Below the pieces are notes generated by a model. The model was not told where the DNA came from. It did no database searches and saw nothing but the letters and a program-made list of their open reading frames with translations. Below, piece by piece: positions 6,317 to 10,742 of a stretch of 10,742 nt of DNA. How positions within the stretch are numbered: position 1 is the first letter of the stretch; every line of letters starts with the position of its first letter. The position numbers and the translations under genes are program-made. Source of the DNA: DATJPD01 sp036394195. GTDB taxonomy: Bacteria; Pseudomonadota; Alphaproteobacteria; CACIAM-22H2. The stretch is from NCBI GenBank assembly GCA_036394195.1, contig DASWFO010000285.1, positions 1 through 10,742 of the forward strand, read 5' to 3'.

Positions 6317-7432
6317 TTACGACGCCTTGGCCAGCTCGATCTGCTCGGCCTGATAAGCCTCGTCCATGCGCGGCTTCAGGCCGTGCTTGGCGAGCGCCTC
6401 GACGAACAGCTCGCGCACGACCGGCGTCTCGTCGGCGTAGTCGATCTGGTCGCCGCCGAGCCGGCGGCTGATCCAGGCCTTGGGCACGCCCTGCGGATTG
6501 CGGATCGAGACCGCCTCGTGCTTGAACGCAAGGTAGCGCGCCGGCGTGGTGCCGGTGTTGAAATGCTGGTGGAACCAGCGATTGGGCGGCACGATCAAGG
6601 TGCCGATCTGCCACTCGTAGTGCTTCGGCTCCTCGCCCTCGGGCCACATCAGCGAATAGCCTTCGCCGCTCATGATGATGACGTGCGCGCCCGGCCCATG
6701 GCAGTGCGCCTTCTTGTAGGTGCCGATCGGGAATTGCGAGATGTGGCTGTTCATCGATCCCTTGGCCATGTTGAAGCGGATATGGCCGCCGCCGGCGCCG
6801 CGCTCCTTGGCGCTGATCAGCGGCAGGTTGATCGCGTCGGCGACGAAATTGGTCTCGAGCAGGAGGCCCTTCATCTCGCTCTTGTTGGCGAAATAGTCCG
6901 GCTCGCCGTTGAAGCGGTTCTTGAAGTCATACGCCGTGTTGAAGACGAAATCGAGGTCGTCATAGAGGTTGATCACCACTGGGGCGTTGGTCACTGCGAC
7001 GTAGCGCGCCGGCGCCTTGCCCTGGCCGTTGAAATGCTGGTGCCAGGCATTGACTGGGATCGCGAACATCGATCCCCGGTTCCACTCGAAGGTGATGCGC
7101 TTGCCGGCGTCGTTCCACACCGTCGTCGAGCCGCGGCCGTCCAGGATGTAGATCATCTCCTCGAACAGCTGGCGCTGGGGGGCGAGCTTGCCGCCGGGCG
7201 GGATCTCGCACACATAGCAATCGTTCGAGGTGCGCGATGCTTCGTGGTTGACGTACACGCCGCGGCCGCCGCGCCGCGCCCACGGCTTCAATTCGGCCGT
7301 ATGGAGGTTGGGCACGTAATGGGCAGCGACGATGTCGAGCCCCTCGGCGCGCACCCAGCGCGTGTAGGGTGAATCCTTCTCAGTGGCGAACTTTTTCGCC
7401 ATCTCCTCGGAAACGATCGCGGTCTTGGCCAT
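6317..7432 (-). CDS. bicupin protein, gentisate-dioxygenase-sized, with HQHFN signature in both domains
   Basis: A 371-residue two-barrel cupin, similar in length to gentisate or salicylate 1,2-dioxygenases but without a recognisable match to them. Domain 1 (about 70-150) has Q86-R-Q88 where the metal-binding H-x-H should be, although E92 and H131 remain; it has probably lost metal. Domain 2 (about 230-305) keeps H243-C-H245 and H288, has Ala249 at the glutamate position with His250 next to it, and is the likely active site. Both barrels carry E-W-x2-G-x10-H-Q-H-F-N (E116/H131 and E273/H288). A short helical C-terminal tail follows (335-371). ATG 7432 has AAGGAG eight bases upstream, the strongest ribosome site in the operon, and lies 14 bp after the EutA-like gene. 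It may be the ring- or C-C-bond-cleaving enzyme of the pathway; this is inference. Confidence 0.88.
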   Translation of the reverse strand: MAKTAIVSEEMAKKFATEKDSPYTRWVRAEGLDIVAAHYVPNLHTAELKPWARRGGRGVYVNHEASRTSNDCYVCEIPPGGKLAPQRQLFEEMIYILDGRGSTTVWNDAGKRITFEWNRGSMFAIPVNAWHQHFNGQGKAPARYVAVTNAPVVINLYDDLDFVFNTAYDFKNRFNGEPDYFANKSEMKGLLLETNFVADAINLPLISAKERGAGGGHIRFNMAKGSMNSHISQFPIGTYKKAHCHGPGAHVIIMSGEGYSLMWPEGEEPKHYEWQIGTLIVPPNRWFHQHFNTGTTPARYLAFKHEAVSIRNPQGVPKAWISRRLGGDQIDYADETPVVRELFVEALAKHGLKPRMDEAYQAEQIELAKAS

Positions 7433-7446
7433 CAGGCTCTCCTTGC

Positions 7447-9279
7447 TTATCCGGACCGATGAGACGGGGTGCGCTCGCGCCGCGCGGGACCGTGGCCATG
7501 GTCGTGGCCCTCATGATTATGACTGGGCCCGTCCGCGTGCGAGTGCCCGTGATCATGAGCATGCGGGTGGTGATGTCCGTCGCCATGATGATGATGGGTA
7601 TGGCCATGATCGTGGCCGTGACCATCATGGTGATGATGGCCATGCGCCTGCTCGCCCCGGCGCTCGGAAATCGCGCGCGGATCTTCGCTGAACACCAGCG
7701 ATTTCACGGTCACCGGCACGGTGCGTGACGGCAGGCGGATCCGGCCGAGGTCGATGTAATCGAAATCCCACAGCACCACGCCGTCGATGACCATGACCTC
7801 GGTCGGCACCTGCAGATCCTCGTGCAGGATGCCGCCCACGGTCTGGGCGAGGTCGCCGTCGAGGATGATATAGAGAGGGTGCTTGCGGGCGATGGTGTTG
7901 GGCATGGCCTTGACGATGCCCTCGGCAAAGGCGGCCACGCGCTCGTAGGACGGGACCCCCTGCCAGTGGAAAGCGAGCGCCACTTCGGTCTCGCCTTCGA
8001 CGAGATCGAATTGCGTGAAGTGCGCCTGGATGGCGCGGGCCAACGCCGCCGCGTCCACGGTCTCGCCGAATTCGAAATCGGGCCCCAGGACCTGCAGATT
8101 CTTGCGCGGCAGCAGCACGCCGGGATTGGAGACATAGATGGTGTTGCCGCTGAGCTGGACCGAGTACTCGGATGCACCCAGGGCGGTCGCGCGGATGCAT
8201 TCATGCGCCGGCAGCATCGGCCAGGGCAGTTCGTCGGCCTCGATCTTGCGGCGGAGTGCCGTGCCGAACAACCGCCCCATGTCGCCGAAATCGCGGGTCT
8301 CGCGCTGATAGACATATTCGGCGACGCCGCCGGAGAACATCGCCCCGTCGATCGGGCCGAGGTCCGGGAGCAGGTCGGTGAGGAACAGGTCCTTGATCGC
8401 CGTCGGCAGATTCTGCGAGCGCACGGCCGTGATCACCGCGTCGGCCATCCAGTCGGCCAGCCGCGACATATCCTCCGGCGCGATCCGGTCCCCGACCTTC
8501 CAGGTGAACCCGGCCTGGGCCGCGAGATGGCGGCCGGCGGGGTCGAGGCGGGTGATGCGATGAGTTTCGTCAACGACAAGAAGGCGGCCGCCGACATGGA
8601 ACGCCGCGGTGGCGACCACCCGGCCGCCTTCGATGAGGCCGAGCTTGGTGGTGCCGCCGCCGATGTCGATGTTGAGGATGCGCTTGCCTTCCTCGCTCGA
8701 CACCCGCGCTGCACCGGACCCGTAGGCCGCGAGCATCGCCTCCATGTGGTGGCCGGCCGTGGCACAGACGAAGTCGCCGCCCTTCTCGGCCAGGATGCCG
8801 GCGATCGCCTGCGCGTTCTCCCGGCGCAGCGCTTCGCCGGTGAGGATGACCGCACCGGTGTCGATGTCGGTCGGGTTCAGCTTGGCCCCCGCATAAGCCT
8901 CATCGATGATTCGGCCCAGGGCGCGCTCGTCGATGCGCTCCTCGCTCTGGTACGGCGTCAGCGCCACCGGCGAGAGATAGAGTTGCTCGCGCGAGACAAC
9001 GAAATAGCGGCTGGAGAGGTCCTCGCCCAGCCGGCGGAGGTTGATGCGCGAGAAGATGACCTGCGTGCCCGACGAGCCGATATCGATGCCGACGCTGACC
9101 AGCGAGACGTGGTCCTGGATCCAGATCGGATTCTCTTCGAGCGGAACGTCCTCTTCGAAATCGTCGTGATCGTGATCGTAATACCGGCCGACCGCGTGCT
9201 TGTGCGTCAGCTGTTCGCCCATCGCATGGTCGGTCAGACCATGGGCCGGCTTGCCTTGCGGCTGATCGTTCTCGGCCAT
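7447..9279 (-). CDS. EutA-like ASKHA reactivating factor with histidine-rich tail
   Basis: A 610-residue protein whose residues 58-532 follow ethanolamine ammonia-lyase reactivating factor EutA closely: V-S-V-G-I-D-I-G-S-S-G-T-Q-V-I-F-S-R (61-78, phosphate 1), S-P-V-A-L-T-P (103-109), A-V-I-L-T-G-E-A (143-150), N-I-D-I-G-G-G-T-T (203-211, phosphate 2), F-S-G-G-V-A-E-Y (315-322, adenosine), and Y-I-D-L-G...V-P-V-T-V-K-S-L-V-F (508-530). EutA uses ATP to eject damaged B12 from EutBC. Typical EutA is about 467 residues. This one has 57 extra N-terminal residues, including Y-D-H-D-H-D-D, and a tail of about 80 residues with 26 His between 546 and 596, likely binding Ni, Zn or Co. No EutB or EutC is present, so the client may be different. 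It starts 10 bp after iclR with a weak RBS; Met20 (9222) is an alternative start. Confidence 0.9.
   Translation of the reverse strand: MAENDQPQGKPAHGLTDHAMGEQLTHKHAVGRYYDHDHDDFEEDVPLEENPIWIQDHVSLVSVGIDIGSSGTQVIFSRINLRRLGEDLSSRYFVVSREQLYLSPVALTPYQSEERIDERALGRIIDEAYAGAKLNPTDIDTGAVILTGEALRRENAQAIAGILAEKGGDFVCATAGHHMEAMLAAYGSGAARVSSEEGKRILNIDIGGGTTKLGLIEGGRVVATAAFHVGGRLLVVDETHRITRLDPAGRHLAAQAGFTWKVGDRIAPEDMSRLADWMADAVITAVRSQNLPTAIKDLFLTDLLPDLGPIDGAMFSGGVAEYVYQRETRDFGDMGRLFGTALRRKIEADELPWPMLPAHECIRATALGASEYSVQLSGNTIYVSNPGVLLPRKNLQVLGPDFEFGETVDAAALARAIQAHFTQFDLVEGETEVALAFHWQGVPSYERVAAFAEGIVKAMPNTIARKHPLYIILDGDLAQTVGGILHEDLQVPTEVMVIDGVVLWDFDYIDLGRIRLPSRTVPVTVKSLVFSEDPRAISERRGEQAHGHHHHDGHGHDHGHTHHHHGDGHHHPHAHDHGHSHADGPSHNHEGHDHGHGPARRERTPSHRSG
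7492..7644 (-). repeat. low-complexity His/Asp/Gly codon tract
   Basis: This encodes residues 546-596 of the EutA-like protein. Short ATG/ATC/GTG-type triplets repeat on the plus strand (complements of His and Asp codons) with local near-repeats such as CATGATGATGA. His codons alternate CAC and CAT, so the tract is not a pure nucleotide repeat. It is prone to slippage and length variation between strains. Confidence 0.8.
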
Positions 9280-9289
9280 GGCGCGCCCG

Positions 9290-10114
9290 CTAGGCCGACC
9301 GCCGCGTCGGGTCCGCCCGCCGCGACGGGTTCGATGGGCGGTCGCCCAGTCGCTGCGAGATCGCGTTCACCGCGTTGACCAGGATCGGCGCCAGCGAGAT
9401 CAGGCGCTTCTTGGTCAGGCGCTGCACCGGCCCCGCGATCCCAACCGCGGCAGAGACATTGCCGCTGTCGTCGCGGACGGGGGCTGCGATGCAGCGCATG
9501 CCGAGTTCGCACTCCTCGTCGTCAACGGCGTACAGGCGCGCGCGCACCACTGCCAGCTCATCGCGCAGCAGGGCAGGGTCGACGACGGTGTTCGGAGTCA
9601 GCCGCTCGAGCCCGCCCGCGAGCATGCGCTCGACCACCTCCGGCGGCTGGAAGGCGAGCAGCACCTTACCCTCGGCCGTGCAGTGCAGAGGCTTGCGCTG
9701 GCCGATGCCGGTGCTCATGCGGATCGCCTTCTGGCTCTCCATGAAATTGATGTAGACCATGCCCTGCCGGCCGAGCACCGCCAGGTGCACCGTCTCGCCG
9801 GTCTGCTCGCGCAGCGTGAACAACCACGGCTTGGCTTCGTTGTAGACGTCCATCTTGCGGCGGACGAGGGCGCCCAGCTCGAACACCATCAGGCCGAGGC
9901 GGTATTTGCCGGTATCCGGATTCTGCTCCAGCATCCCGGCATCGATCAGCGTGGTGGCCAGGCGATGGACCGTGCTCTTGGCCAGGCCGAGCTTGGCGGC
10001 GAGACCGCTGATGCCGATCTCGTACTGGTCTTCAGAGAACGCCTTCACCAGCCGGATGGCGTTGGCCACCGACGACAGGCGGGCTTTGGGATGGCGCGCG
10101 ACCGATTGTTCCAT
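9290..10114 (-). CDS. IclR-family transcriptional regulator
   Basis: A 274-residue regulator. The winged helix-turn-helix lies at about 13-75 (S-S-V-A-N-A-I-R-L-V-K-A-F, then I-S-G-L-A-A-K-L-G-L-A-K-S-T-V-H-R-L at 35-52). The IclR effector domain lies at about 80-255, with G-E-T-V-H-L-A, the H-C-T-A-E-G-K-V-L-L-A-F element at 144-155, and the conserved G-M-R-C-I-A-A-P-V-R-D-D-S-G-N (205-219). Such domains bind small aromatic or carboxylic effectors. The open frame reaches 10219, but the extra 35 residues overlap the Rieske gene's start and look non-coding. ATG 10114 gives a normal-length protein. It heads the minus-strand operon (next gene 10 bp away) and is divergent from the Rieske gene, so it probably controls both directions and itself. 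Confidence 0.93.
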   Translation of the reverse strand: MEQSVARHPKARLSSVANAIRLVKAFSEDQYEIGISGLAAKLGLAKSTVHRLATTLIDAGMLEQNPDTGKYRLGLMVFELGALVRRKMDVYNEAKPWLFTLREQTGETVHLAVLGRQGMVYINFMESQKAIRMSTGIGQRKPLHCTAEGKVLLAFQPPEVVERMLAGGLERLTPNTVVDPALLRDELAVVRARLYAVDDEECELGMRCIAAPVRDDSGNVSAAVGIAGPVQRLTKKRLISLAPILVNAVNAISQRLGDRPSNPSRRADPTRRSA

Positions 10115-10217
10115 AGGGAAGAACGTTTTTCCGCTATACTGAACAAAGCAGTAGCAGTTAGTATCCGCCCCGTCAAACGGCGATCCATCCTCCGGAACGG
10201 CTGACGCCGCAGCCACC
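10115..10217. promoter_or_regulatory. divergent promoter region between iclR and the Rieske gene
   Basis: A 103-bp spacer with locally higher A+T than its surroundings (10121-10165), as expected for a shared control region. It contains the palindrome described above and a second GAAC at 10141-10144, spaced 20 bp from the GAAC at 10121-10124. Exact promoters cannot be fixed by eye. Confidence 0.6.
10117..10132. promoter_or_regulatory. candidate IclR-family operator
   Basis: GGAAgAACGTTtTTCC is a 16-bp palindrome with seven of eight pairs matched, starting two bases upstream of the IclR start codon in the divergent spacer. E. coli IclR binds TGGAAATnATTTCCA, which has the same GGAA/TTCC arms. 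Overlapping the likely translation initiation region of iclR, it would suit autorepression. TATACT at 10135-10140 next to it could be a -10 box for the plus strand, but no good -35 is seen. Confidence 0.5.
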
Positions 10218-10577
10218 ATGACCTACATGCCGAACATGCCCCTAGACCCGAGCAAGCTTGTTTCCCTGTGCCCCACGGCCGACGTGACGTCCGACGTGCC
10301 GGTGCGGGCGGAGATCGAAGGCAACGCGTACGCCGTGTTCGTCGTCGACGGCCAGTATTACGTGACCCAGGACATCTGCACCCATGGGCCCGGCTCGATG
10401 TCGGAGGGCTTCGTCGAAGGCGGCGAGGTCGAGTGCCCGTTCCATCAGGGCAAGTTCGACATCCGCAGCGGCGCGCCGACAGCACCGCCCTGCACGGAGG
10501 CGCTGCGCACCTGGACGGCGCAGGTCGTGAATGGAAATATCTGCATCGATCCCCACGAGGTGAGATCGGCCGGATGA
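10218..10577 (+). CDS. Rieske [2Fe-2S] ferredoxin
   Basis: A 119-residue soluble Rieske protein with a complete cluster site: C54-T-H56-G-P-G and, 16 residues on, C73-P-F-H76, i.e. C-x-H-x16-C-x2-H. It is followed by Q-G-K-F-D-I-R-S-G and the closing T-E-A-L-R-T-W, as in the ferredoxin components of ring-hydroxylating dioxygenases (BphF/NdoA type, about 105 residues). The extra N-terminus M-T-Y-M-P-N-M-P-L-D offers two alternative ATGs (10227, 10236); no start has a clear RBS. It would carry electrons from a reductase to a terminal oxygenase, neither of which is visible in the window. It is divergent from iclR and followed 19 bp later by another plus-strand gene. Confidence 0.92.
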   Translation: MTYMPNMPLDPSKLVSLCPTADVTSDVPVRAEIEGNAYAVFVVDGQYYVTQDICTHGPGSMSEGFVEGGEVECPFHQGKFDIRSGAPTAPPCTEALRTWTAQVVNGNICIDPHEVRSAG

Positions 10578-10596
10578 CGGACGCGGAGTGACGCCC

Positions 10597-10742
10597 ATGG
10601 TCAGCGAATCGGCACGCGCGACGACGGCAAAAGAGGCCGGCTATCGGATCGACTATCCGAACTCGCGGCCGCGCTCAGCCAAGCTCGTCGCTCTCGATGA
10701 GAAGAGCGGGCCGATGGTCCAGCGGCTCGCGCGCGCGAACCG
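10597..10742 (+). CDS. 5' end of an unrecognised gene, truncated by the window edge
   Basis: ATG 10597 has GGAG eight bases upstream and opens a frame to the window end (48 codons). It begins MVSESARATTAKEAGYRIDY and includes S-A-K-L-V-A-L-D-E-K-S-G-P-M-V-Q-R-L-A-R-A-N. It lies 19 bp after the Rieske stop, so is probably co-transcribed. I do not recognise the family from this fragment. By position it could be a reductase, an oxygenase component or another pathway protein, but nothing in the residues decides this. Confidence 0.7.
   Translation, partial: MVSESARATTAKEAGYRIDYPNSRPRSAKLVALDEKSGPMVQRLARAN

Noticed and set aside
5591..7372. 593-codon open frame on the plus strand
   Set aside because: Antisense to the diiron and bicupin genes. 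Its product is low-complexity Arg/Ala/Leu/Val/Asp-rich with no family motifs, typical of a high-GC shadow frame.
7492..7644. CRISPR or tandem DNA repeat array
   Set aside because: The periodicity comes from His/Asp/Gly codons in frame with the EutA-like protein. There are no regular spacers or conserved direct repeats.
7369..7728. Apparent Met/Val-rich membrane peptide on the plus strand
   Set aside because: It is the reverse reading of the His-codon tract (CAT/CAC become ATG/GTG), not a real membrane protein.
7822..9378. 518-codon open frame on the plus strand
   Set aside because: Antisense to the EutA-like gene, which has clear motifs. The composition is that of a complementary-strand shadow.
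10115..10219. Extended IclR N-terminus starting at 10219
   Set aside because: It would overlap the Rieske start and add 35 residues foreign to IclR proteins. ATG 10114 gives the usual length.
10574..10591. Five-codon ORF overlapping the Rieske stop (ATGA)
   Set aside because: Too short and without its own ribosome site. ATG 10597 with GGAG is the better start for the next gene.
1..10742. rRNA, tRNA genes, insertion sequences or phage genes
   Set aside because: I saw no cloverleaf, rRNA, transposase or phage structural motifs on either strand.

Overview
The window is high-GC DNA with the gene families and codon use of an alphaproteobacterium. Bradyrhizobium-like Hyphomicrobiales is the best guess, by feel rather than by search. 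It looks like a catabolic or accessory locus.

Layout. Positions 1-458 hold a possible edge gene and one small hypothetical gene on the minus strand. Positions 459-3485 form a plus-strand run: a one-domain cupin, a 673-residue TctA-type transporter permease with a TctB-like C-terminus, and a short DHCW-type cupin. A 225-bp convergent intergenic region (3486-3710) follows and carries two inverted copies of a hairpin-rich REP-like element. Positions 3711-10114 form a tight minus-strand run of seven genes with gaps of 10-45 bp. In transcription order these are an IclR-family regulator, a EutA-like ASKHA reactivase with a 26-histidine tail, a bicupin, a heme-oxygenase-like diiron protein, a YdjA-like nitroreductase, and two one-domain cupins. 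A divergent regulatory region (10115-10217) holds an IclR-type palindrome. To its right, on the plus strand, lie a Rieske ferredoxin and the first 48 codons of an unrecognised gene.

How the genes may work together (inference). The permease imports an unknown carboxylate-like compound. The oxidative part (cupin proteins, diiron protein, flavin reductase, Rieske ferredoxin) would process it, with IclR sensing substrate or intermediate. Five cupin domains in four proteins share one exact signature, E-W-x2-G-x10-H-Q-H-F-N, so the locus seems to have grown by duplication and divergence of one cupin family. The EutA homologue is the odd member: EutA normally reactivates the B12 enzyme ethanolamine ammonia-lyase (EutBC), which is absent here. 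This combination is the best candidate for an undescribed system. The substrate cannot be read from the sequence.
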